NCBI GenBank assembly: GCA_903892515.1
Contig: CAITIS010000009.1
Location: forward strand, 1-35,361
DNA from: an uncultured Planctomycetota bacterium
GTDB lineage: Bacteria > Planctomycetota > Phycisphaerae > SM23-33
DNA: 35,361 nucleotides
Reading direction: 5' to 3'
Below, piece by piece: positions 23,399 through 31,142 of this stretch (positions are counted from its first letter, which is position 1; every line of letters starts with the position of its first letter). The notes under the pieces were generated by a model. The model saw nothing but the letters and a program-made list of their open reading frames with translations. It made no database searches and was not told where the DNA came from. The position numbers and the translations under genes are program-made.

Positions 23399-23423
23399 CC
23401 ACGGGGTAAACCGGTTATGACGC

Positions 23424-23503
23424 CGGTGTAATATCTAATATACAATACACAACGTCGCGAAGACAAAGCGTCTTATCCCCTGTATCCCATGCATCCCTGC
23501 TAA
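23424..23503. repeat. 3'-end element after metallophosphatase 2, partial
   Basis: On the minus strand GCAGGGATGCATGGGATACA starts about 6 nt after the stop codon, followed by TTAGATATTA. It matches the element after paralogue 1 but has lost most of the GATAT cluster. Confidence 0.7.
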
Positions 23504-23506
23504 CTG

Positions 23507-25015
23507 CTACTCCCTGGCCTTGCCCCCGCACTCGTCGATGACCTTGCCTTCGGGCGTGATGGCCTGCATCGTCCAGGTGTCGCCTTGGATGTCGAAGAGG
23601 CAGTAGTGGAGTTTGCTGGAGTAGATCTTGCTGTACGGGTTGACGTTCAGGTCGGAGGACAGGAACGGCACGGTGGGGGCGCCCGCTCCGGCGCTGGTGA
23701 TCTGGAGCAGGTCCGGCAGCTCCGATCGCTCGTAGTCGTGGTCGTGCCCGACGATGAAGGCCGAGGCCTTGTACTTCTGCAGCAGCGGAATTACGACTTC
23801 GCGGGACCACTTGGCTTCATCGGACAGGCCCTCCTGGGTCCAGCGCTGCCCATGGCCGCCGCTGGACCAGCCCGGGAAGTGCGACCACACGAATAGGAAC
23901 TTGGACTTCTGCGCCTTTTGCAGATCCTCTTCGAGCCACTTGGCGTTGGCGGAATTCGGGGAAAAGTCCTGCTCCCCGTCGATGCCGATCAGGTACGCGG
24001 GCCCGGCCTGCTGGCTCCAGTTGGCATTGATGCCATCCTCGCTGGGCGTGTAGAAGAGCGCCTGCATGAGCCCGGCCTTGTGCTCGTGGTTGCCCATGAT
24101 GGGGTAGATGGGCAGGTGGGAAAGGGCCGGCTGGACGATGGAGAAGAACTCCGCGTCCCACAGGCAATCCTGCTGGCCGTCGGTGACGAAGTCGCCGTTG
24201 AAGACCATGAACTGGGCATCGGCCTTGGCCAGGGCGGTCGCCACGATCTTCCAGTCCCGAACCACGCTGCGCGAGTCGCCGGTGGCGATGAACCTGAGCT
24301 TGTCGGGCGCCATGGGCCCTGGCGGGGTAAGCTTGATTCGCAGCGTCTTGGCCTGGCATTGGAGAAGCAGTTCGTACTCGCCCTCGCCCGCTGGTCTCTG
24401 GACGCGCAGGCGATGGTACAGGCCCGTTGATTCCGGGGCGGCGGGCTTGCCGGCGCAGAGGATGGTGGCCTTGGCGGGAACGTTGGTGCGCAGGGCTAGT
24501 GTGAAATACTCGGCATCGAAGGCGCCGTAAATTGGCCCGGTCTGAATCTTCAGATCCTCCGGCGTCAGGCCGATGAGGTCGCACTTGGCTTCGAACTGGC
24601 GATCGATGGGCTTGGCCTTTGCGGGGATGTCCAGCGTCAGGACCAGCTCATTGGCGCCCTTCCTGGCGAAGGTGGCGGGGACGCCGGCGTAGCTCTTAAA
24701 GACCATGTTCTTAAGGGGCGGCTGAATCGCCTGACCGTTGAGGGATGCCTGCAGAGACTTGTTGGGCGTCTGTGCAGGGATCAGCGTCAGGCTGGCGAAG
24801 CCGGCTGGGTCGTCGAGGTTGAAACTGGTCTTGACTTGCAGCTTGGCGGCGCCCTCCGTGGGCACGTTGGCGGAGTTGCCCCAGGTCTGGCCGTCGTCCA
24901 CGCTGTATTGCCAGATCGCCCCGGCCAGCAGGTTCTTGCTGGCGGCCCGCGCCTGCGGGCAGGTCAGCAGCAGGATCAGCGCGGCGGCGATCAAACGCAT
25001 CGAGTGTTTACGCAT
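23507..25015 (-). CDS. Secreted calcineurin-like metallophosphatase, paralogue 2
   Basis: A 502-aa protein, alignable end to end with the product of 21261-22775, with by eye about two thirds of residues the same. Signal peptide MRLIAAALILLLTCPQARAA. Metal ligand blocks are kept: GDSRS, NGDFVTDG, GNHEH, SHFPGW and GHDHDYERS. Differences include GDSR for GDCR and several changed residues around the active-site loops (LLQALFYTP-like region, SHFPGWSSGGHG), so the two could differ in substrate. AAGGAA lies upstream of the ATG. It is divergent from pdxJ, with overlapping -35 boxes. The tandem copies share flanks as well as coding sequence. Confidence 0.9.
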   Translation of the reverse strand: MRKHSMRLIAAALILLLTCPQARAASKNLLAGAIWQYSVDDGQTWGNSANVPTEGAAKLQVKTSFNLDDPAGFASLTLIPAQTPNKSLQASLNGQAIQPPLKNMVFKSYAGVPATFARKGANELVLTLDIPAKAKPIDRQFEAKCDLIGLTPEDLKIQTGPIYGAFDAEYFTLALRTNVPAKATILCAGKPAAPESTGLYHRLRVQRPAGEGEYELLLQCQAKTLRIKLTPPGPMAPDKLRFIATGDSRSVVRDWKIVATALAKADAQFMVFNGDFVTDGQQDCLWDAEFFSIVQPALSHLPIYPIMGNHEHKAGLMQALFYTPSEDGINANWSQQAGPAYLIGIDGEQDFSPNSANAKWLEEDLQKAQKSKFLFVWSHFPGWSSGGHGQRWTQEGLSDEAKWSREVVIPLLQKYKASAFIVGHDHDYERSELPDLLQITSAGAGAPTVPFLSSDLNVNPYSKIYSSKLHYCLFDIQGDTWTMQAITPEGKVIDECGGKARE

Positions 25016-25045
25016 GATTTCGGTTCCTTATGGAAGTAGCCGACC

Positions 25046-25074
25046 ATTATGCGAAACATCGCCACGATTGCGAA
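25046..25074 (-). promoter_or_regulatory. Promoter of metallophosphatase 2
   Basis: On the minus strand TTCGCA, a 17-nt spacer and CATAAT, matching the promoter of paralogue 1. The -35 box overlaps the proposed -35 box of pdxJ on the other strand. Confidence 0.5.
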
Positions 25075-25096
25075 GCGAATCACATTGGTTTACTGT
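25068..25096 (+). promoter_or_regulatory. Possible promoter of pdxJ
   Basis: TTGCGA (25068-25073), a 17-nt spacer and TACTGT (25091-25096). It is weak at the -10 box but well placed, 28 nt before the pdxJ ATG, and shares its -35 position with the divergent phosphatase promoter. Confidence 0.35.
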
Positions 25097-25123
25097 TAGG
25101 CCCGCTACCTAGAGGAGATAGCC

Positions 25124-25852
25124 ATGGCAGGACTGGGCGTCAACATCGATCACGTGGCCACGGTGCGGCAGGCGCGGCGGACCGTCGAACCCGATCCGGC
25201 GTGGGCGGCGGCTGAGGCGCAACTGGCCGGGGCCGACTGCATCACCTTTCATCTGCGGCAGGATCGCCGGCACATCATTGACCGCGACGTGCCGCTCTTG
25301 CGCGCCGTCACGCAGGTCAAGCTGAACATGGAGATGTCGCTGACGGAGGAGATCGTCCGCATCGCCCTGGAGGTCAAGCCCGACCAGGCCACGCTGGTGC
25401 CCGAGAACCGCCAGGAGATCACCACCGAGGGCGGCTTGGACGTGGTGGGGCAGGCCCAGCGGATGGCCGAAGTCGCCAAGCGCCTGACGGACGCCGGCAT
25501 TATTGTCAGCGCGTTCATCGATCCTGATGAGCGGCAGGTCGAGGCGGCCGTGCGGGCGGGTTGTCCTGCCATCGAGTTGCACACCGGCCGGTACGCCAAT
25601 GCCGAGACGGCCTCGCAGGCGTCCGAGGCGCTGGAAGATCTGGCCGGGGCGGTCAAGGCCGGGCTGGATCAGGGCCTGGTCGTGCACGGCGGCCACGGGT
25701 TGACGTACTTCAACGTCGGGCCGGTGGCGGGCATGTCGGGGTTCACGGAATTCAACATCGGCCATTCGATCATCAGCCGCTCGATCTTCGTGGGCCTGCG
25801 CCAGGCCGTGCGCGAGATGAAGGAGCTGATCGAAAAGGCGGAAAAGGCGTGA
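25124..25852 (+). CDS. pdxJ: Pyridoxine 5'-phosphate synthase
   Basis: A 242-aa TIM-barrel enzyme that joins 1-deoxy-D-xylulose 5-phosphate and 3-amino-2-oxopropyl phosphate to pyridoxine 5'-phosphate, the last step of the DXP-dependent vitamin B6 route. Family motifs are all present: VNIDHVATVRQARR (6-19), GADCITFHLRQDRRHI, VKLNMEMSLTEEIV, LVPENRQEITTEGGLDV, AIELHTGRYAN, VHGGHGLTYFNV and EFNIGHSIISRSIFVGL. GAGGAG precedes the ATG by about 6 nt. Length is normal. It stands alone between the divergent phosphatase gene and a lipoprotein gene. Confidence 0.98.
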   Translation: MAGLGVNIDHVATVRQARRTVEPDPAWAAAEAQLAGADCITFHLRQDRRHIIDRDVPLLRAVTQVKLNMEMSLTEEIVRIALEVKPDQATLVPENRQEITTEGGLDVVGQAQRMAEVAKRLTDAGIIVSAFIDPDERQVEAAVRAGCPAIELHTGRYANAETASQASEALEDLAGAVKAGLDQGLVVHGGHGLTYFNVGPVAGMSGFTEFNIGHSIISRSIFVGLRQAVREMKELIEKAEKA

Positions 25853-25992
25853 GCAGGGATGCAGGAGATGCAGGGGATACGGGATTTGTTGTGGATGGAT
25901 ATTAGATATTAGATATCAGGAGAACGGGCTCTTCTGAACCGAACCTGCTGTTCCTGATATCGAGTATCTGATATCTGATATCGAATATCGCG
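25853..25992. repeat. GATAT-rich palindromic element after pdxJ
   Basis: Directly after the pdxJ TGA comes GCAGGGATGCAGGAGATG and GGGGATACGGG, then three GATATT/GATATC units (25903-25919), a 45-bp centre, and CCTGATATC followed by three more units in the inverse sense (25955-25989). It is the clearest full copy of the element. Confidence 0.8.
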
Positions 25993-26062
25993 GTTACGAT
26001 CAGCAATACCTGCTCTCGCCTCTTGCCTGTGGCGGGGTTTTGGCGTCTGATAGAGCACGATC

Positions 26063-26983
26063 ATGAATACTATCAAGATCATTCTCTTTGCCGCGGCAGT
26101 GTGTCTGGCGACGGTGCTGGGCTGTCACAAGACTCCCGGCCGGCAGCGCGCCGATCGCGAAGCTACCAGCCCCAGTTCGCGGCCGCTGAAGGATCTCTCC
26201 AAGGGCAACCCGGCCGACTACAAGTGGCTGGCTGAACTCGACCAGTACAACCTGCTGGTCAACCGCGTCCGGCCGCCGGAGGGCTTCGAGCGTGCCCCGG
26301 CCAATCGCGGCAGCTTCGGCAACTGGCTGCGGCACCTGCCGCTCAAGGAAGGCAAGGGCGAACTGCACCTGACCAATGGCAAGCCCCAGGCCGACCAGGC
26401 GGGGCATGTCGCCATCGTGAATATTGATCCGGGCCGGGGCGACTTCCAGCGCGACGCCAACGCCGTGTTGCGCCTGCGGGCCGAGTACCTCTTCGGCACG
26501 GATCGGCAGGGCTCGTTGCGGTTCAAGACCAACGCCGGCCAGTGGCTGCCGTGGAAAAACTGGGCGGCGGGCGAGCGATACACGATCCGCTCGGGCCAGG
26601 TCCGCTGGGACAAGCGATTCTCGGCCGACAGTTCCCACGGGAATTTCCGCCGCTACCTCGATGAGGTGATGCGGCACAGCGGTTGTGCGGGGCTGCTGCT
26701 GGACACCGAGGCTGTGCCGGACACCGGCGCCATCGAAATCGGCATGATGTTCATCAAGCAGGGCAACCCGCCGCAAGCCGCCATCGTGGTGGATGTGGCC
26801 GGGCAACCTTTCGGCAATAAGAAGGTGTTCATGCTGGCCGGCGCGGCCACCCCGGCCGACGAGATTCACATCCTGACCAACCCCGACGACGCCAAGCTCA
26901 GCCCGTGGTTCCCGGCCGACTTTGGCCAAAGTCTCAAGACGCCGCTGGGGACGTTCACCCGCGCGGACTTGCGGCGGTTCTAA
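26063..26983 (+). CDS. DUF4846 family lipoprotein
   Basis: A 306-aa predicted lipoprotein: signal peptide with lipobox VLGC (Cys21). The mature part matches DUF4846 as I know it: GSFGNWLRHLPLKEG (about 87-101), VAIVNIDPGRGDFQRDANAVLRLRAEYL, WLPWKNW, FRRYLDEVMRHSGCAGLL, IEIGMMFIKQGNPPQAAIVVDVA, KVFMLAGAATPADEIHIL and LSPWF. The family is found in Bacteroidetes, planctomycetes and others; its function is not established. One departure is that usual GH before the A-I-V block reads PPQAAIVVD here. The ribosome binding site is weak. A 7-bp tandem repeat array begins three nt after the stop codon. Confidence 0.85.
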   Translation: MNTIKIILFAAAVCLATVLGCHKTPGRQRADREATSPSSRPLKDLSKGNPADYKWLAELDQYNLLVNRVRPPEGFERAPANRGSFGNWLRHLPLKEGKGELHLTNGKPQADQAGHVAIVNIDPGRGDFQRDANAVLRLRAEYLFGTDRQGSLRFKTNAGQWLPWKNWAAGERYTIRSGQVRWDKRFSADSSHGNFRRYLDEVMRHSGCAGLLLDTEAVPDTGAIEIGMMFIKQGNPPQAAIVVDVAGQPFGNKKVFMLAGAATPADEIHILTNPDDAKLSPWFPADFGQSLKTPLGTFTRADLRRF

Positions 26984-26986
26984 AGA

Positions 26987-27035
26987 GAGGTCGTAGGTCA
27001 TAGGTCGTAGGTCATAGGTCGTAGGGCGTAGGGCG
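26987..27035. repeat. 7-bp tandem repeat array after the DUF4846 gene
   Basis: About seven head-to-tail copies of a 7-mer, GTAGGTC/ATAGGTC/GTAGGGC, starting right after the stop codon. Related arrays follow at 28191, 29072, 31110 and 35111. Confidence 0.85.
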
Positions 27036-27097
27036 GGCAGGCTTGCCCGCGTCGTTGGCGGCCGTCTTCACGAGTCATGTGTTTTGGAGAACTTAGC

Positions 27098-28195
27098 ATG
27101 CAGGGTCCGACGAAGTGGAAGCCGGATTGGGAAGCCACCAAACGCCACCTCAGTAGCTGGTGGGACCGCAAAGGCCTGGTCGTGAACATCGCATCGCCGG
27201 CACGCAAGCCGCGCGAGAACTTCCCGCCGATGCCCAAACCGGCCGATCCGCAGGCGTTCCACATGGACCCGCATTACCAGGTTGGCGACGCGCTGCATCA
27301 GCTTAGCCGCGAGGCACTCCTGGGCGATAACTTCCCGATGTTCCTGCCCTTCTGCGGCCCGGGCAGCCTGGGAACGTTCCTGGGCGCCACGCCGCACTTC
27401 TCCTTCGAGACGGTGTGGTACGAGCCGTGCATCGGCGATCCCGAAAGCTACGGGCCCATCCGCCGGTTCGACCCGCGCAACAATCCCTGGTGGGACGCCC
27501 ACCTGGCCAAGATCGACGAGGCGAAAAAATACGCCGCCGGCCGGTTCATTATCGGCATGCCCGACCTCATCGAGAACCTGGATGTCCTGGCGGCCTTACG
27601 CGGCAGCGAGCATGTGCTGATGGACCTGATCGAACGGCCGGCGTGGGTGCACAAGAGCTTGGAAGAGATCAACGAGGCGTTCTTCGCGGCCTTTGATGCC
27701 CTCGATGACCTCATCGGCGTCGATGGCGGAAACGGTTTTTGCTTCGGGCTCTGGGGCCCTGGCCGGACCGCCAAGGTGCAATGCGACCTGTGCTGCATGC
27801 TCTCGCCGGGCATGTTCCGTGAATTCGTCATGCCCAGCCTGTCGGCGCAGTGCCAGTGGCTGGACTATTCGATGTACCACCTCGACGGCGAGACGGCATT
27901 GCAGCATCTGGACGCCCTGCTGGAAATTGAGGCCCTCGACGCAATTGAGTGGACGCCGATGGGCGCCTCCGTTCGCGACCCGTCCCGGCCACGAGGCGGC
28001 TCGCCGCACTGGTACGACATGTACCGGCGGATCAAGCGGGCCGGCAAGAGTGTGCAGGTCATCGGCGTGGAAGAAGCTGAGGTGATCCCGCTGATCGAGG
28101 CCGTGGGGCCCGAAGGGCTGTACATCTTCACCTCCCTCGACGCCCCGGCCGCCGAAAAGCTGGCGGAGAAGCTCAAGCAGTACCAGACGGCGTAG
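27098..28195 (+). CDS. URO-D/methyltransferase-fold protein
   Basis: A 365-aa protein of the uroporphyrinogen decarboxylase-like superfamily, which also includes corrinoid-dependent methyltransferases. It is not HemE: the N-terminal Arg-rich substrate motif of HemE is missing and the start reads KWKPDWEATKRHLSSWWDRKGL. The barrel signatures SYGPIRRFDPRNNPWW, FIIGMPDLIENLDVLAALRG, SPGMFREFVMPSLSAQC, YSMYHLDGETALQHLDALL and AIEWTPMGA fit proteins common in planctomycetes and anaerobes. No H-X-C zinc motif of MtaA/MtbA is seen; HLDG stands in that place. GGAGA precedes the ATG at 27098 by 8 nt. The stop codon TAG is itself part of a 7-bp repeat array. Function is unknown. Confidence 0.8.
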   Translation: MQGPTKWKPDWEATKRHLSSWWDRKGLVVNIASPARKPRENFPPMPKPADPQAFHMDPHYQVGDALHQLSREALLGDNFPMFLPFCGPGSLGTFLGATPHFSFETVWYEPCIGDPESYGPIRRFDPRNNPWWDAHLAKIDEAKKYAAGRFIIGMPDLIENLDVLAALRGSEHVLMDLIERPAWVHKSLEEINEAFFAAFDALDDLIGVDGGNGFCFGLWGPGRTAKVQCDLCCMLSPGMFREFVMPSLSAQCQWLDYSMYHLDGETALQHLDALLEIEALDAIEWTPMGASVRDPSRPRGGSPHWYDMYRRIKRAGKSVQVIGVEEAEVIPLIEAVGPEGLYIFTSLDAPAAEKLAEKLKQYQTA

Positions 28196-28218
28196 GGCGT
28201 AGGGCGTAGGTCGTAGGG
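28191..28218. repeat. 7-bp tandem repeat array overlapping a stop codon
   Basis: Four copies of CGTAGGG/CGTAGGT; the stop codon of the URO-D-like gene is the TAG inside the first unit, so the array extends into the coding end. Confidence 0.8.
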
Positions 28219-28268
28219 AACCACGCAGGGCGTGAAACTGGTTGCACGCGTGCCGGCGGCTTGGAGTC

Positions 28269-28820
28269 GTGGAACACTTGGTGGACAAGTTACCTGAACC
28301 GCTGCTCGACACGAAGCGACTGGTGCTCGAGCCGCTGGAAGAGGCACATGCGCCGCTGTTGTTCGACGGTTTTCAGGACCCCACGCTGTACACGTATATT
28401 CCCGGCGGCCCGCCTGCCGATGTGGAGGGGCTGGCAGCCAGGTATCGGCATCTAGCCCAGGGACGTTCGGACGATGACACGAGCGTCTGGCTCAACTGGG
28501 CGATGCGGCCGCGAGATACCGCCACGTACATCGGCACGCTGCAAGCCACACTGGACGCGGATGGCAAGGCTCTCATCGCCTACATGGTTTTCAAAAGCTT
28601 TCGCCGCCGGGGCTATGCCAAGGAAGGCTGTCACCGGATGATCCAGTTCTTACGCGGTGAGCGGCAGGTCAAGACGATTGCTGCTGAGATCGACACACGC
28701 AACGGGCCGTCCATCGCATTGGTCCGGTCGCTCGGGATGCAGGTGGTGGCCGAACACAAGGACGCTGACTTTTTCAAAGGCTCGGGCAGCGACGAGTACG
28801 AGTTCGTGCTCGTGATGTGA
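28269..28820 (+). CDS. GNAT family N-acetyltransferase
   Basis: About 183 aa. LLDTKRLVLEPLEEAHAPLLFDGFQDP is the usual start of RimJ/RimL-type acetyltransferases, and ALIAYMVFKSFRRRGYAKEGCHRMIQFL carries the acetyl-CoA pyrophosphate-binding motif (RRRGYAKEG). AAEIDTRNGPSIALVRSLGM is the conserved motif B region. The substrate cannot be told. The start is uncertain: no ATG is available; the GTG at 28269 has GGAG just upstream and was chosen, but GTG at 28281 is also possible. The gene follows the repeat array after the URO-D-like gene. Confidence 0.82.
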   Translation: MEHLVDKLPEPLLDTKRLVLEPLEEAHAPLLFDGFQDPTLYTYIPGGPPADVEGLAARYRHLAQGRSDDDTSVWLNWAMRPRDTATYIGTLQATLDADGKALIAYMVFKSFRRRGYAKEGCHRMIQFLRGERQVKTIAAEIDTRNGPSIALVRSLGMQVVAEHKDADFFKGSGSDEYEFVLVM

Positions 28821-28860
28821 AATTCCACTTCCTCTGAGTTCAGAGGCCTTTGCATCGATT

Positions 28861-28982
28861 TAGCTCTGCAAGGGCGGGATAGCTTTGCCTCTCGCGCCCT
28901 TGCAGGGCTTGGACGTGTCAGGCATCTTAACCTGGGGCGTTGCCCCAGGCTGTAGTCTCTCAGCCCTTCGGGCTGCATGGCC
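28861..28982 (+). repeat. Composite dispersed repeat, copy C (partial)
   Basis: Contains the GCAAGGGC/GCCCTTGC inverted repeat, stem CCTGGGGC with loop GTT and the AGCCCTTCGGGCT hairpin, matching the second half of copy B; the first two modules are absent. It begins about 40 nt after the acetyltransferase gene, in a 302-bp gap without genes. Confidence 0.8.
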
Positions 28983-29071
28983 AAGCTGTACAGTGGGCTC
29001 TCATCGAGGTTGAATCATGCAAGAGCCGGAGTCCTCCGCGGCTCTGCGGCCCGTCTTTGTCTCTGTGTTTT

Positions 29072-29117
29072 CCCTACGCCCTACGCCCTACGCCCTACGC
29101 CCTATGACCTATGACCT
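29072..29117. repeat. 7-bp tandem repeat array at the flavoprotein gene 3' end
   Basis: Six to seven copies of CCTACGC/CCTATGA (GTAGGGC/ATAGGTC on the minus strand), starting about 6 nt past the stop codon of the minus-strand gene. Confidence 0.8.
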
Positions 29118-29122
29118 TCTGT

Positions 29123-29704
29123 TCACGCCTTGGCGTAGAGCTTCTGCATTGTCCAGGCCATGTTTTCGCCTAGCACGTCCATGGTGCGCATGCCTTCCTC
29201 GTCGCGTTCGACGTCGCCGACTTCACGCCCGATGGCCGTGTTCCAGTAGCACGAGCCGGGCACGACCATCTCGTTGATGAGGAAGAAGTGGTTCATCGTG
29301 TCGAAGGTATGAATGGCTCCGACCCGACGCACCGCCACCAGCGCGGCGCCGACCTTGCGGGCCAGCAGGGAATCGTTGGCCTTGGACACCAGGCCCGCCC
29401 GGTCGATCAGTGCCTTCATCTCGGCTGACACGTCGGTGAAGTACGTCGGGCAGGCCAGGATGATGCCCTGGGCGGATCGCATCTTGTCGAGATGCCCGTT
29501 GAGTTCGTCATCGTCGAATGCGCATCGGCCATCATGACGGCTGAAGCACGCCATGCAGCTCCGGCAGCCGTGCAGGTTCTTGCCGGCCAGTTGCACCATC
29601 TCCGTCTCGATGCCGTGCTTCTCGAGCACCGCAAACACCCGCCGCACCATGATGGCCGTGTTCCCGTCCTTGCGCCCGCTGCCGTTAAACGCGATTACTT
29701 TCAT
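29123..29704 (-). CDS. NADPH-dependent FMN reductase-like iron-sulfur flavoprotein
   Basis: A 193-aa flavodoxin-fold protein. IAFNGSGRKDGNTAIMV (4-20) is the FMN phosphate loop, and CPTYFTDVSAEMKALIDR is the second FMN motif. A compact cysteine motif, C47-X2-C50-X2-C53-X7-C61 (GCRSCMACFSRHDGRC), resembles the [4Fe-4S] site of archaeal iron-sulfur flavoprotein (Isf). Such proteins move electrons to oxygen, peroxide or other small acceptors in anaerobes. GGAG precedes the ATG by 7 nt. It appears to stand alone. The FMN fold is sure; the cluster is likely; the physiological acceptor is unknown. Confidence 0.88.
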   Translation of the reverse strand: MKVIAFNGSGRKDGNTAIMVRRVFAVLEKHGIETEMVQLAGKNLHGCRSCMACFSRHDGRCAFDDDELNGHLDKMRSAQGIILACPTYFTDVSAEMKALIDRAGLVSKANDSLLARKVGAALVAVRRVGAIHTFDTMNHFFLINEMVVPGSCYWNTAIGREVGDVERDEEGMRTMDVLGENMAWTMQKLYAKA

Positions 29705-29761
29705 TGTGTTTCTCCGTTATCAAGTTCGATACAAATCGTGCTGCATCTTCTATTCTCAGGT

Positions 29762-29878
29762 GCCATGCTTCCACGTTTCTCTTGGGTGCCATGCTTCCAC
29801 GTCTTCTTGTGGAAGCATGTGTGGTTACGTCCCGGCGACGTTCACATGCTTCCGCAAGAAGACGCGGGAAGCATGGCA
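29762..29878. repeat. Hairpins with GTCTTCTT/AAGAAGAC loop
   Basis: Stem CATGCTTCCAC, loop GTCTTCTT (29790-29819), and stem CATGCTTCCGC with one bulge, loop AAGAAGAC (29845-29875, followed by GCACCC). The second loop is the reverse complement of the first, so the two are inverted copies with altered stems. GGTGCCATGCTTCCACG also occurs as an extra half-copy at 29760-29776. No gene is seen here. Confidence 0.85.
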
Positions 29879-29959
29879 CCCGGCAATACTGCCGCCCTCA
29901 ATCAAGTTCACAGGCTCCTCGATGCAGTTGTTGAAAGCATCGTACTTGTACCCGATGGC

Positions 29960-30835
29960 TTAGTGACGGCCTGGGTCTGGCTGTTGGTCGCGCGGACACG
30001 ACGACGCCAGGCCTTTTCGCGATGTGCTACCGTTCAGTTCCGCCAAACGTGCTCTGACTTTCGCTAAAAGCACAGCATCGGAAACATCGTCGAACCCGGA
30101 AAGTGACGATTCCAACGCCTTCAGCATAACCGCAGCGTCTTGCTCGTATCCCCGATGTTGAGCAACTGAAGCACACAGAAACACAATGTAGTACTTCATC
30201 GGATACACAGCCTGAGTATCCGCAACAGTTAGGCCGTGAACTGCGGCGTCTGTGTCATCCCAACGTCCAAGTTCGCTCAGGCAAGAAAACGCGGCCAGAG
30301 CCCGCCAACGAAACTGCTCGGTACCGCGACGTATCGACGCTCGCGTCTTCAGAAGCGTTGCGGCGGCGGCTTGACGGCCATGCGCCCATTCCTCACAAGC
30401 GGCCATGTATTCCCGGTCCGGCACTTCCACCTTTTCGTCACGCAGCCGGTCCATCAAGCCTGGCTCCTTCGCCAAGCCGGCCAAGAACATCAGAAACCAA
30501 GCGTCATCCGGTTGGGGCGCCAGCCGCCTGCCCCGATCCCAAGCATCAAATGCGCCAGCGTAATCCCCTTCGCAAAAGAACTTGTCGCCTAGACGGCGAT
30601 AGGCCTTCGAGAGCCGCTCCACAGGTGCTGTTTTGATCAGTTTCGTCTGTTCCACGGTGTTCTCGAACATGGCCAGCGCCTGCTTCGCGCGGAAGCTGCC
30701 GCTATATAACTCCCACGTCCATAAGGCATCTGCCTTCGGATGACGCCAAGCACATATAGCCACTGCCGCGATATAGCCCAGAAGCACGATTCCTACACAC
30801 CCAGCTATCCATTTGGCGATGCGTGGAATTCTCAT
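29960..30835 (-). CDS. Membrane-anchored TPR-like protein, function unknown
   Basis: A 291-aa protein. A hydrophobic helix at about 8-30 (WIAGCVGIVLLGYIAAVAICAW) anchors it, and the remainder is helical with TPR-like repeats, such as LSKAYRRLGDKFFCEGDYAGAFDAWDRGRRLAP, ALAAFSCLSELGRWDDTDAAV and the segment around YEQDAAVMLKALE. It would present a protein-binding scaffold on the outside of the inner membrane. The ATG at 30835 has only a weak GGAAA upstream. Its base composition is less GC-rich than its neighbours, and both flanks are repeat clusters, so acquisition by transfer is possible. I cannot name a family. Confidence 0.75.
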   Translation of the reverse strand: MRIPRIAKWIAGCVGIVLLGYIAAVAICAWRHPKADALWTWELYSGSFRAKQALAMFENTVEQTKLIKTAPVERLSKAYRRLGDKFFCEGDYAGAFDAWDRGRRLAPQPDDAWFLMFLAGLAKEPGLMDRLRDEKVEVPDREYMAACEEWAHGRQAAAATLLKTRASIRRGTEQFRWRALAAFSCLSELGRWDDTDAAVHGLTVADTQAVYPMKYYIVFLCASVAQHRGYEQDAAVMLKALESSLSGFDDVSDAVLLAKVRARLAELNGSTSRKGLASSCPRDQQPDPGRH

Positions 30836-31142
30836 TTTCCGTACCCATTTCCGTTGTCTAACGCGGATTGCCTATCCATGAATTTATCGTTCCGCTCCCT
30901 GTACCGTCTTCACTGCACCGAGCCAGGTAAGGCGGGCAGGCTTGCCCGCTCTTCTGGCGAGGTTCTCACGTGGCCGCTGGACTCCGCGGCCACGGCACCC
31001 GGGAGATGGTCTTGTCCGGGCGATCCCGTCCGCAGAACCCTTCGCAAGAAGACGCGAAGGAACCTGCGGACCCTACTGTCTTCGCGGCCGAGGGCGGCTG
31101 TGCCACGCGCCCTACGCCCTACGACCTACGACCTCGCCTCTC
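30836..31142. repeat. Repeat-filled gap without genes
   Basis: Holds stem GTGGCCGC with loop TGGACTCC, followed by GGCACCC (30970-30993, the inverse of the third hairpin in rsmG); a two-part hairpin with outer stem GTCCGCAG, inner stem CCTTCGC and loop AAGAAGAC (31028-31071); a half CACAGCCG element (about 31086-31104); and a GTAGGKC 7-mer array (31110-31134) next to the 3' end of the minus-strand lipoprotein gene. Confidence 0.8.

Noticed and set aside
22844..23431. A 195-codon plus-strand frame between the phosphatase genes
   Set aside because: It is composed of the composite repeat and CACAGCCG hairpins; the translation is repeat-derived and has no ribosome binding site.
27098..28195. Uroporphyrinogen decarboxylase HemE
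   Set aside because: The N-terminal substrate-binding Arg motif of HemE is absent and no other haem genes are near; only the general fold is shared.
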